Assembly: GCF_011044255.1 (NCBI RefSeq)
Contig: NZ_CP049107.1
Coordinates: forward strand, 2,939,501-3,003,500
DNA length: 64,000 bases
DNA from: Rhizorhabdus phycosphaerae
GTDB lineage: Bacteria > Pseudomonadota > Alphaproteobacteria > Sphingomonadales > Sphingomonadaceae
Direction of reading: 5' to 3'
Shown here: piece by piece, positions 52,570 to 60,432 of the stretch
Layout: every line of letters begins with the position of its first letter
How positions within the stretch are numbered: position 1 is the stretch's first letter
The notes under the pieces: generated by a model
What the model was told of the DNA's origin: nothing
The model's database searches: none
The model's input: the letters and a program-made list of their open reading frames with translations, nothing else
Translations under genes and position numbers: made by a program

Positions 52570-53499
52570 TCAGAGCTTGCCGGTAAGCTCCGGCACGACC
52601 TTGAACAGATCGCCGACCAGGCCGACATCGGCCACCTGGAAGATCGGCGCTTCCTCGTCCTTGTTGATCGCGATGATCGTCTTCGAGTCCTTCATGCCGG
52701 CGAGATGCTGAATCGCACCCGAGATGCCGACCGCGATATAGACTTCCGGGGCGACGATCTTGCCGGTCTGGCCGACCTGATAGTCGTTCGGCACATAGCC
52801 GGCGTCGACCGCGGCGCGCGACGCGCCGACGGCAGCGCCGAGCTTGTCGGCCAGTGGCTCGATGATCGCGTGGAAGTTCTCACTGTTCTGCAGCGCGCGA
52901 CCGCCGGATACGATGATCTTCGCCGAGGTGAGCTCGGGACGCTCGGACTTGCTGATCTCGGCGCCGACGAAGCTCGAGAGACCCGCGTCGCCTGCACCGG
53001 AAACGGCTTCGACCGCACCCGAACCACCCTCGCGGGCGGCCTTCTCGAACGAGGTCGCGCGGACCGTGATCACCTTCTTCGCGTCCGACGACTGCACGGT
53101 CGCGATCGCGTTGCCGGCATAGGTCGGGCGGGTGAAGGTGTCGGCGCTTTCCACCGACAGGATCTCGGAGATCTGCATCACGTCGAGCAGTGCTGCGACG
53201 CGCGGCGCGATATTCTTGCCGTTGGCGGTCGCGGGCGCGACGAAGGCATCATGATGCCCCATCAGCTCGACGACGAGCGGCGCGACATTCTCGGCCAGTG
53301 CATTGGCGTAGGCCGCGCCGTCGGCGACATGGACCTTGCCCACACCGGCGATCTTCGCGGCCGCTTCGGCCACCGTGCCGACGCCTTCGCCGGCGACGAG
53401 CAGGTGGACTTCACCGAGCTTCGAGGCGGCGGTCACCGCCGACAGGGTGGCGTCCTTGACGGCGCCGCCATCATGTTCGACCCAAACGAGCGTCTTCAT
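52570..53499 (-). CDS. etfA: Electron transfer flavoprotein alpha subunit
   Basis: A 309-residue FAD-carrying ETF subunit that passes electrons from acyl-CoA dehydrogenases to ETF-quinone oxidoreductase. It starts [20 protein letters not shown]. The C-terminal FAD domain has [35 protein letters not shown] and [20 protein letters not shown]. Its ATG overlaps the etfB stop by 4 nt (ATGA), a standard etfBA pair. A terminator at 52512-52546 closes the operon. It probably also serves the two acyl-CoA dehydrogenases at 1320-3550. Confidence 0.98.
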   Translation of the reverse strand: MKTLVWVEHDGGAVKDATLSAVTAASKLGEVHLLVAGEGVGTVAEAAAKIAGVGKVHVADGAAYANALAENVAPLVVELMGHHDAFVAPATANGKNIAPRVAALLDVMQISEILSVESADTFTRPTYAGNAIATVQSSDAKKVITVRATSFEKAAREGGSGAVEAVSGAGDAGLSSFVGAEISKSERPELTSAKIIVSGGRALQNSENFHAIIEPLADKLGAAVGASRAAVDAGYVPNDYQVGQTGKIVAPEVYIAVGISGAIQHLAGMKDSKTIIAINKDEEAPIFQVADVGLVGDLFKVVPELTGKL

Positions 53500-54245
53500 G
53501 CCGCAACTCCCAGAGCCTTGAGCTTGGCCGCCAGTTCATCGACGTCGGCCACCTTGATGCCGGCCGAACGCTTCGGCGGCTCGGAAACCTTGAGCGTCTT
53601 GAGGCGCGGGGTAACGTCCACGCCGTAATCCGCCGGGGTCTTCTGTGCGAGCGGCTTGGACTTCGCCTTCATGATGTTCGGCAGCGAAGCATAGCGCGGC
53701 TCGTTGAGGCGCAGGTCGGTGGTCACGATCGCGGGGGTCTTCAGGCTGACCGTCTCGAGGCCGCCATCGACTTCGCGGGTAACCTTGACGCTGTCGCCCT
53801 CGACTTCGACCTTCGAAGCGAAGGTGCCCTGCGGCCGGCCGGTGAGCGCGGCGAGCATCTGACCCGTCTGGTTCGAATCGTCGTCGATCGCCTGCTTGCC
53901 GAGGATGACGAGGCCGGGGGCCTCTTCCTCGACGATCTTGGCGAGCAGCTTGGCGACGCCGAGCGGTTCGACCTCGGTCTCGCTGACGATCAGGATCGCA
54001 CGATCGGCGCCCATCGCCAGCGCCGTGCGCAGCGTTTCCTGGGCCTTCGGTTCGCCGATCGACACGGCGACGATCTCCGTCGCAATGCCTTTTTCCTTCA
54101 GACGGATGGCTTCTTCGACGGCGATTTCGTCGAAGGGGTTCATCGACATCTTGACGTTGGCCAGGTCGACGCCGGTGCCGTCCATCTTGACGCGAGGCTT
54201 CACGTTGTAATCGATGACCCGCTTAACGGGCACGAGGACTTTCAT
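53496..54245 (-). CDS. etfB: Electron transfer flavoprotein beta subunit
   Basis: A 249-residue ETF beta subunit starting [20 protein letters not shown]. The ETF-beta signature region reads [20 protein letters not shown] and the AMP-binding [20 protein letters not shown] is present. Start at 54245; the frame stays open to 54344 but the family N-terminus begins here. It precedes etfA with a 4-nt overlap. A symmetrical pair of TTTGCAAA motifs lies 130-160 nt upstream, possibly an acyl-CoA-responsive operator. Confidence 0.98.
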   Translation of the reverse strand: MKVLVPVKRVIDYNVKPRVKMDGTGVDLANVKMSMNPFDEIAVEEAIRLKEKGIATEIVAVSIGEPKAQETLRTALAMGADRAILIVSETEVEPLGVAKLLAKIVEEEAPGLVILGKQAIDDDSNQTGQMLAALTGRPQGTFASKVEVEGDSVKVTREVDGGLETVSLKTPAIVTTDLRLNEPRYASLPNIMKAKSKPLAQKTPADYGVDVTPRLKTLKVSEPPKRSAGIKVADVDELAAKLKALGVAA

Positions 54246-54374
54246 AGCTTCACTCCTTGGCCTTGGCACTTGCCCTGGGGAGGCCGAATCCCTTGCTGTC
54301 GGCGGGCCGGATCCAGCGGATCCGGCGCCATAGCCGATCGCCATTGCGGTTCGGGGCAGTCAAATCAAATGTGA

Positions 54375-54407
54375 ATTTGCAAAACTGCGAAATACCGTTT
54401 TGCAAAT
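54375..54407. promoter_or_regulatory. Inverted TTTGCAAA operator candidate upstream of etfBA
   Basis: ATTTGCAAAAC (54375-54385) and GTTTTGCAAAT (54397-54407) form a perfect 11-bp inverted repeat with an 11-nt spacer. Each arm holds TTTGCAAA, the motif I recall for PccR/ScfR-type short-chain acyl-CoA regulators in alphaproteobacteria. It could alternatively be a hairpin after sucC (29 nt past its stop). Confidence 0.6.
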
Positions 54408-54435
54408 CGGATCGACTGCGCCCGGACCCGGCGGA

Positions 54436-55635
54436 TCAGGCCGCCTTCTTCACTTCCGCGACGATCTTGCGAGCGGCGTCGCCCAGGTCGTCGGCCGCCA
54501 CGATCGGCAGACCCGAACCGGCCAGCAGGTCCTTGCCCTGCTGAACGTTGGTGCCCTCGAGGCGGACGACCAGCGGAACCGAGAGGTTCACTTCCTTCGC
54601 CGCCGCGATGATGCCTTCTGCGATGATGTCGCAGCGCATGATCCCGCCGAAGATGTTGACGAGGATGCCCTTCACCGCCGGGTCGCTCAGGATGATCTTG
54701 AACGCTGCGGTGACCTTCTCCTTCGTGGCGCCGCCGCCGACGTCGAGGAAGTTGGCCGGGAACATCCCGTTCAGCTTGATGATGTCCATCGTTGCCATGG
54801 CCAGGCCTGCGCCGTTGACCATGCAGCCGATGTCGCCATCGAGCTTGATATAGGCGAGGTCGTACTTCGACGCCTCGATCTCGGCCGGATCCTCTTCGGT
54901 CTCGTCGCGCAGCGCGAGAACGTCGGGATGGCGATAGAGCGCGTTCGAGTCGAAGCTGACCTTGGCATCGAGGACGAGCAGCTTGCCGTCGGTGGTCTCG
55001 ACCAGCGGATTGACCTCGAGCATCGACATGTCGGTCGCGATGAACGCGTTGTAGAGCTGCTCGGCCAGCTTGACGGCCTGCTTGTTCAGGTCGCCCTTCA
55101 GCTTCAGCGCGAAGGCCACGGCGCGTCCGTGGTGCGGCTGGAAGCCCTCGGCCGGATCGATCACGATGGTACGGATCTTCTCGGGCGTGTCATGAGCGAC
55201 CTGCTCGATGTCCATGCCGCCTTCGGTCGACACGATCATCGCGATGCGGCCGGTCTTCCGGTCGACCAGCATCGACAGATAATATTCGGATTTGATGTCG
55301 GCGCCGTCGGTCACATAGAGGCGGTTGACCTGCTTGCCGGCTTCGCCCGTCTGGATGGTGACCAGGGTGTTGCCGAGCATCTCCTGCGCATTGGCGCGGA
55401 CTTCCTCGATCGACTTGGACAGGCGCACGCCGCCCTTGGCATCGGCCGGCAATTCCTTGAACTTGCCCTTGCCGCGGCCACCGGCGTGGATCTGTGCCTT
55501 GACCACCCAGATCGGCCCGGGAAGCTTCTTGGCCGCCTCGACGGCTTCGTCGACGGTCAGTGCCGCATGGCCGGCGGGCACAGCCGCACCGAACTTCGCC
55601 AGCAGCTCCTTGGCCTGATATTCATGGATGTTCAT
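54436..55635 (-). CDS. sucC: Succinyl-CoA synthetase, ADP-forming, beta subunit
   Basis: A 399-residue ATP-grasp subunit of the TCA-cycle succinyl-CoA ligase. It starts [37 protein letters not shown] is the nucleotide-binding segment, [20 protein letters not shown] the metal site region, and [17 protein letters not shown] the CoA-ligase domain. No sucD is visible in this window, so the alpha subunit lies elsewhere on the chromosome. It is a single gene with its own upstream region of about 180 nt. Confidence 0.98.
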   Translation of the reverse strand: MNIHEYQAKELLAKFGAAVPAGHAALTVDEAVEAAKKLPGPIWVVKAQIHAGGRGKGKFKELPADAKGGVRLSKSIEEVRANAQEMLGNTLVTIQTGEAGKQVNRLYVTDGADIKSEYYLSMLVDRKTGRIAMIVSTEGGMDIEQVAHDTPEKIRTIVIDPAEGFQPHHGRAVAFALKLKGDLNKQAVKLAEQLYNAFIATDMSMLEVNPLVETTDGKLLVLDAKVSFDSNALYRHPDVLALRDETEEDPAEIEASKYDLAYIKLDGDIGCMVNGAGLAMATMDIIKLNGMFPANFLDVGGGATKEKVTAAFKIILSDPAVKGILVNIFGGIMRCDIIAEGIIAAAKEVNLSVPLVVRLEGTNVQQGKDLLAGSGLPIVAADDLGDAARKIVAEVKKAA

Positions 55636-55822
55636 GGGCGAGCCTGTCCTTCAGAGTCCAACGGATTTGCAGGCGCTAAAGCATGAAAGATGCGCCTTGA
55701 AAACCCCATCCGCACCAAATCAAACGATGCGGCGGGGATAGGCAAACTTTGTTCTGCGGGTAAGCTGTGCGGAAGGACAGTGTCCGATCGGGTCGTCGCG
55801 TCCGGCCGGTCGCCGCAGTGTC

Positions 55823-56143
55823 TCAGCTGGCGATCGAGCAGCCGATCCCGGCCTTGAGAACGACCGACACGATCTCCGGGTCCTGCAATGCGCGCAGGCG
55901 CCGCACCAGCTCATCCACGCTCATCTCGCGGACGTCGCGATTGCCGAGGCCGCCCAATGATTGCAAACGGCGCAGCTGCACCAGCGACAGCCGGTCGACC
56001 ATGCGTTCTGCCATGCAGGAGGCGACCGGCGGGCGGATGCCCGCGTCTATCAGCTTGGTCCGGACCTTTGCTTCGGGCGAGACCGAGGCGCAGCCGGCGA
56101 GCATCATCGCGGCAAGGGCGGGGAGCAGGGCGAGACGGTTCAT
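55823..56143 (-). CDS. Small lipoprotein, unknown function
   Basis: A 106-residue predicted lipoprotein. MNRLALLPALAAMMLAGCAS is a signal peptide with lipobox LAGC, so the mature protein starts at Cys18. The rest is helical with two more cysteines (VASCMAERM and IGCSIAS). The ATG at 56143 is chosen because it begins the signal sequence; the frame is open to 56206. It is downstream of a second small exported protein on the same strand. No function known. Confidence 0.78.
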   Translation of the reverse strand: MNRLALLPALAAMMLAGCASVSPEAKVRTKLIDAGIRPPVASCMAERMVDRLSLVQLRRLQSLGGLGNRDVREMSVDELVRRLRALQDPEIVSVVLKAGIGCSIAS

Positions 56144-56242
56144 CGATCGTTTTCCGGATGGCGGCATCATGCCGAGCCATCTGCCAAAAGCCCGATTGAT
56201 CCGCAATGAACGAGCGGAACGGTCAGCCTCGCCAGGGTGGGA

Positions 56243-56641
56243 TCAGAATTTGATCCCGCATTTCTTGCCGTCGGCCTTGTCCTCGTCGCAGGCCTTGCGG
56301 GCCAGCTCGCGGAAACAGCCCGAGGCTCCGCCGACCCCGCTGGTCGAGCAGCTCTGCGTGCCGCTGCGCCCGACATATTCGAGGCTCGACGCACGATCGC
56401 CCCAATTGTCGTTCTTCGGTTCGGTCCGGCGTAGCTGCTCCGGGATGCGATAGCGCTCGGATTCGGGCATGCGCTGGCACACGACGATCTCGTCGCCATT
56501 GCTGGTCGGGCAGGGATCGGTTCCGAAGATCGTCAGCACGCGCTGCGCCCGCTGAGCCTGGACCGGGGCGACAGCGGGCAGTGCCGCCATTGCCGTGGCA
56601 AGGATTGCCAGCGCCGGGGTGAAGATGCGGTTCCTGATCAT
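56243..56641 (-). CDS. Exported cysteine-containing protein, unknown function
   Basis: A 132-residue protein with a signal peptide (MIRNRIFTPALAILATAMAA...PVQAQ). The mature part has five or so cysteines (FGTDPCP, IVVCQRMPESERYRIP, TQSCSTSG, GCFRELARKAC, GKKCGIKF). The IVVCQRMPESERYRIP block is a pattern common to small exported sphingomonad proteins. The role is unknown. It sits between the lipoprotein gene and coq7 on the same strand. Confidence 0.78.
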   Translation of the reverse strand: MIRNRIFTPALAILATAMAALPAVAPVQAQRAQRVLTIFGTDPCPTSNGDEIVVCQRMPESERYRIPEQLRRTEPKNDNWGDRASSLEYVGRSGTQSCSTSGVGGASGCFRELARKACDEDKADGKKCGIKF

Positions 56642-56671
56642 CGGCGCGGGTCCTGTTCTGTGGTCAAGTCT

Positions 56672-57190
56672 TTATATGTGCCGGGAAAGTCCGATGGCAA
56701 TGCGACAGCCGAGCCGAATTGCGCCCGACAGCAGCGGATAGGCCGGAGCCTGTTCCGCGCCGGCCGCGAGGGCCGTATCGCGATGCTCGACCTCTTCTGC
56801 GCGAAAGTCGCGAATGGTCTCGGCGAGTTCGGGATCCTCGTCGCCCAACTGATCGAGCTGTTCGCCATAATGGCGATCGATCTCGGTTTCGATCGCGGCG
56901 GTACACGCCATCGCGGCCTTGGGGCCGATCAGTGCGGTTGCCGCGCCAAGCGCAAAACCGGCGATGTCCCATAGCGGCCGCAACGCAGTGGGACGGACCC
57001 CGCGTTCGGAAATCATTCTGTCGAAGATGACGCGATGGCGGGCTTCCTGGTGCGCCATGCGGGCGATGGCGCGCGCCTCTGGGCTGCGCTGGCCCATCAC
57101 AGCCAGCTGGCCGGCATAGATGCGGGTGGCGCCGAACTCACCGGCCTGGTCGACGCGGAGCATTGCCGCACGGCGGCTGTCGCTGGTCAT
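56672..57190 (-). CDS. coq7: Demethoxyubiquinone hydroxylase, COQ7-type
   Basis: A 172-residue di-iron hydroxylase for a late step in ubiquinone biosynthesis. Metal-ligand motifs are visible in order: DQAGEFGATRIYAGQLAVMG, ARMAHQEARHRVIFDRMI, AIETEIDRHYGEQLDQL and RAEEVEHRDTAL. The ATG at 57190 overlaps the dsbB stop by 4 nt, so it is co-translated with a quinone-dependent redox protein. The longer frame to 57391 is a shadow of dsbB. It is membrane-associated. Confidence 0.96.
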   Translation of the reverse strand: MTSDSRRAAMLRVDQAGEFGATRIYAGQLAVMGQRSPEARAIARMAHQEARHRVIFDRMISERGVRPTALRPLWDIAGFALGAATALIGPKAAMACTAAIETEIDRHYGEQLDQLGDEDPELAETIRDFRAEEVEHRDTALAAGAEQAPAYPLLSGAIRLGCRIAIGLSRHI

Positions 57191-57660
57191 GGCTTGCGCT
57201 TCCACATCAGGAGGATTCCGATCGCGCCCAAAGTCGATATCAGCGCATTGTATCCGGCGAGCGAAATGCCGAACAGCGTCCATTGGGGCACGTCGCACTG
57301 AATCATCGGTGTGGCCATGATCTGCGCCATCAGGTCGTCGGGCGAGCCGCCGGCGATGGGGGCGGAGCAGCGGGTGATCCCTTCCCACCATTTATACTCG
57401 ACGCCGGCGTGGAAGACCCCGATCAGGCCGCTGGCCAGAATCCCCAGGATCGCCAGCCACAAGGCGGCGCGACCGGCCGGCTTGTCGCCCAGCGGAAAGG
57501 CGAAAAGCGCGGCGGCAATGGCGATCTCGTGCGGCCAGCGCTGCCAGTGGCACATCTCGCACGGGAAAAGGCCGCCGATATATTGCGATCCCAGTGCGCC
57601 GGTCATCAGCGCGGAGGGCAGGAGGAGCGCGGCAAGCCGCGCCTGAGCGAAGCGTGTCAT
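57187..57660 (-). CDS. dsbB: Disulfide bond formation protein B
   Basis: A 157-residue inner-membrane protein with four hydrophobic helices. The first periplasmic loop has the CxxC pair in GLFPCEMCHWQRWPHEIAIA. A second cysteine pair lies in EGITRCSAPIAGG and TPMIQCDVPQWTLFG. This matches DsbB, which reoxidises DsbA and passes electrons to ubiquinone. It overlaps coq7 by 4 nt and follows the ctpA gene by 84 nt on the same strand. It should maintain periplasmic disulfides of exported proteins. Confidence 0.95.
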   Translation of the reverse strand: MTRFAQARLAALLLPSALMTGALGSQYIGGLFPCEMCHWQRWPHEIAIAAALFAFPLGDKPAGRAALWLAILGILASGLIGVFHAGVEYKWWEGITRCSAPIAGGSPDDLMAQIMATPMIQCDVPQWTLFGISLAGYNALISTLGAIGILLMWKRKP

Positions 57661-57744
57661 GAGGGCGGCCTTAGCACATATACCCGGCCGGACCAGCCCG
57701 GCCGAAGAGGCCGGGCGACGAGGAAGGCCCCGTCATGGCCCGGT

Positions 57745-59097
57745 TCAGCGAGCGCCGGTCTTCTTTGCGGCGCCCAGCGCGGTACGCAGCGGCGGCTGCG
57801 ACATGCGGGCGATCGTCTTGACCGCATAATCGAGCTGGAAGTCTTCGACACCCTGCTTCTTCAGCTCGGCCGCAGTCAGCTGGAAGCGGGGGTCGGGCTT
57901 GCCGTCGTCCTCCAGCACCTTGTCGTCGACCTTGGCCTCGTTGATGAGGTGGCGACGCAGGTCGGACTCGCGAAGCCTCGGGCGATCCTTATAGTCTGCA
58001 TCGCTGAGCTGCGGCACGCGGAGGTCGGGCTTGATGCCGCCCTCCTGCACCGAGCGGCCCGAAGGCGTGTAGTAGCGTGCGGTGGTGAGCTTGAGAGCGG
58101 TCTCGTCGGACAGGTCGATCACGGTCTGCACCGAGCCCTTGCCGAAGGTCTTCTCGCCCATCACCAGCGCCCGCTTCTGGTCCTGCAGCGCGCCGGCGAC
58201 GATCTCCGCCGCCGAGGCCGAGCCGGCGTCGACCAGCACGATAATCGGCAGGCCATGGGCGAGGTCGGGGGGAGAGGCGGTGGCATAACGACGCTCGATG
58301 TCGTTCTTCTCCCGCCCGCGCTGCGACACGATCTCGCCCCGGTCGAGGAAGATGTCGGCGACGTCGATCGCCTGGTCGAGCAGGCCGCCCGGATTGGAGC
58401 GCAGGTCGATCACATAGCCCAGCGGGTCATGGCCCAGCGATTTCTGGATGCCGGCGATCGCCGCCCGCACCGAATCGCCGGTGTTGGCATTGACGAAGGT
58501 GTTGATGTTGATGACGCCGACCTGGTCCTTCACCTCCCATTTCACGGGCTTCATCTGGATGAGCTCGCGGGTGAGGCTGATATCGAAAGGCTTTTCGCGG
58601 CCGGGACGGACGATCGTCAGCAGGATCTTCGAGCCCGGCTTGCCGCGCATCTGATCGACCGCTTCGTCCAGCGTTCCGCCGTAAAGCAGCTTGCTGTCGA
58701 TATGGGTGATGTAGTCGCCGGTCTTCAGGCCCGCGCGGCCGGCCGGCGTGTCTTCCTGCGCCGTCATGATCTTGACCGCGCCGTCCTCCATCGTGACCGA
58801 GAGGCCAAGGCCGCCGTAGGCGCCCTGCGTCTGCGTCCGCATATTCTGCCGGTCGCGCGCATCGAGATAGGAGCTGTGGGGATCGAGGCTTGCGAGCATG
58901 CCGTCGATCGCACCCTTGATCAGGGTGCGGTCATCGACCTTCTCGACATAGTCCGAGCGGACCCGCTCGAACACGCTCATGAACTGGTCGAGCTCCTTGT
59001 AGGTGCTTACGTCCACCGCCCCGATGGCAGGGGCAATGGTGGCAACGATCATGCCGGCGCCGAACAATCCAACCGAACGCAACAGGGTCTTCGTCAT
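57745..59097 (-). CDS. ctpA: Carboxyl-terminal processing peptidase, S41 family
   Basis: A 450-residue periplasmic or membrane-anchored serine protease. An N-terminal hydrophobic anchor (RSVGLFGAGMIVATIAPAIG) is followed by a PDZ domain (LGLSVTMEDGAVKIMTAQED, then GRAGLKTGDYITHIDSKLLY). The Ser-Lys dyad lies in VLVDAGSASAAEIVAGALQ and MGEKTFGKGSVQ. Members trim C-termini or regulate cell-wall hydrolases. Start at 59097 fits the signal. Transcribed alone or with dsbB/coq7. Confidence 0.96.
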   Translation of the reverse strand: MTKTLLRSVGLFGAGMIVATIAPAIGAVDVSTYKELDQFMSVFERVRSDYVEKVDDRTLIKGAIDGMLASLDPHSSYLDARDRQNMRTQTQGAYGGLGLSVTMEDGAVKIMTAQEDTPAGRAGLKTGDYITHIDSKLLYGGTLDEAVDQMRGKPGSKILLTIVRPGREKPFDISLTRELIQMKPVKWEVKDQVGVININTFVNANTGDSVRAAIAGIQKSLGHDPLGYVIDLRSNPGGLLDQAIDVADIFLDRGEIVSQRGREKNDIERRYATASPPDLAHGLPIIVLVDAGSASAAEIVAGALQDQKRALVMGEKTFGKGSVQTVIDLSDETALKLTTARYYTPSGRSVQEGGIKPDLRVPQLSDADYKDRPRLRESDLRRHLINEAKVDDKVLEDDGKPDPRFQLTAAELKKQGVEDFQLDYAVKTIARMSQPPLRTALGAAKKTGAR

Positions 59098-59445
59098 CTT
59101 TCAGCCCGCTCCCGGGAAACGTCGCACCGTACAGGCAATTTGCCTGTAGTTAAATGGCCAGCCCGCGAAGGTGGGGCCGTCGACATGGCCATGGCATGAA
59201 CATGGTTGGCAAATGCTTATCGGTCAATGACCGGAGGGCTTCCCCTTCGTGCTTTGCTCCACCCCTCGACGATCTGCCGAATGGTGGAGGGGTAGGCGGG
59301 TCTCCGCGCCGGCGCCCATGGCCTGGGGCCGCGAATTCCCCTGTGCTGGCTATGCCGGTCACATCTCTACTCTGACGAGGAATGGCGGCGGTTGCACGGG
59401 AGGCGGGGCTTGCGGCCTGACCCCCGGACATGGTCTGGTGCCGGC
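59098..59445. other. Divergent intergenic region, no gene seen
   Basis: 348 nt between the divergently transcribed ctpA and nucleosidase-like genes. No conserved reading frame, structured RNA or clear repeat was recognised. It presumably carries both promoters. Confidence 0.5.
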
Positions 59446-60378
59446 ATGCGCCTTATTCTTCCGCTGCTCGCCGCCCTCGCTTTTGCCCCGACCGCCGCTT
59501 TGGCTGCACCGCCGCCCGTGGCGAAAGCGGCAAGCGCCCGTCCGCCGGTGACCGCGATCATCTCCGCCTTCGCGCCCGAAATGGAACTGCTCGAGGGTCA
59601 GCTGTCCGACCGCCGCGAAAGCCGGATCGGCGGCGTTCGCTTCGTCGAGGGCCGGCTGGACGGACGCCCCGTGCTGTTGTTCCTGTCGGGTATGAGCATG
59701 GTCAACGCAGCGATGACGACGCAGCTCGCGCTCGATCATTTTCCGGTCCGGCGGATCGTCTTTTCGGGGATAGCGGGCGGGCTCGATCCCGCGCTCGACG
59801 TCGGCGACGTGGTCGTCCCCGACGCCTGGGCCAATTATCTGGAATCGGTGTTCGCACGCGCCGATGAACGGGGTGGCTATGCCCTGCCGACGGACATGGA
59901 GGGCCGGGTCCCCCTCGAAAATTGGCAGATGATTTTCCCGCGCGCCGCTCTGGTTCAGACGGCGGAGGGAGGCGCCATAGAGCCGAAGCTCTGGTTCGAG
60001 GTCGACCCGGCTCTTCTCGCCGCCGCCCGCAAGGCTGCCGGCAAGGTCCGTCTGGAGCGCTGCGTCGAGGCTCTATGTCTTACGGTCCAGCCCCGCATCC
60101 TCGTCGGCGGCAAGGGGGTCTCCGCGTCCGTGTTCATGGATAATGCCGAGTTTCGCGCCTATCTGCACCGCGTGTTCGGCGCGCAGGCGACCGACATGGA
60201 GAGCGCGGCGGTGGCACATGTCGCGCATGTGCACGGGATTGCCTTCATCGCCTTCCGCTCGCTGTCGGATCTGGCGGGGGCGGACCCGGAACATAATCAG
60301 GCGGGGACCTTCTTCCGGCTAGCCTCGGCCAATGCCGCGACCGTGGTCCGCGCCTTCATGTCCGAGCTCAAGGACTGA
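59446..60378 (+). CDS. Exported phosphorylase-superfamily nucleosidase-like protein
   Basis: A 310-residue protein of the MTA/SAH nucleosidase (PNP_UDP_1) superfamily. Signal peptide MRLILPLLAALAFAPTAALA is followed by the core with AIISAFAPEMELLEGQL, SGIAGGLDPALDVGDVVVPD and the catalytic-type TDMESAAVAHVAHVHGIAF, FRSLSDLAG. The protein is longer than cytoplasmic MTAN (about 230 residues) and should act in the periplasm, perhaps on extracellular nucleosides. ATG 59446 begins the signal; the longer open frame is leader. Confidence 0.87.
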   Translation: MRLILPLLAALAFAPTAALAAPPPVAKAASARPPVTAIISAFAPEMELLEGQLSDRRESRIGGVRFVEGRLDGRPVLLFLSGMSMVNAAMTTQLALDHFPVRRIVFSGIAGGLDPALDVGDVVVPDAWANYLESVFARADERGGYALPTDMEGRVPLENWQMIFPRAALVQTAEGGAIEPKLWFEVDPALLAAARKAAGKVRLERCVEALCLTVQPRILVGGKGVSASVFMDNAEFRAYLHRVFGAQATDMESAAVAHVAHVHGIAFIAFRSLSDLAGADPEHNQAGTFFRLASANAATVVRAFMSELKD

Positions 60379-60385
60379 ATCGAAA

Positions 60386-60415
60386 CGGGCGACGTATCCC
60401 TCGATCCGCCGCCCG
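60386..60415. terminator. Hairpin between convergent genes
   Basis: CGGGCGACG (60386-60394) pairs with CGCCGCCCG (60407-60415) with one mismatch around a 12-nt loop, between the nucleosidase stop and the TonB-receptor stop. It may terminate both. Confidence 0.45.
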
Positions 60416-60432
60416 CTTCCTGGTGAGACCTT

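Noticed and set aside
59150-59431. Short open frames in the ctpA/nucleosidase spacer
   Set aside because: No ribosome-binding sites, no conserved pattern and composition of random GC-rich frames.
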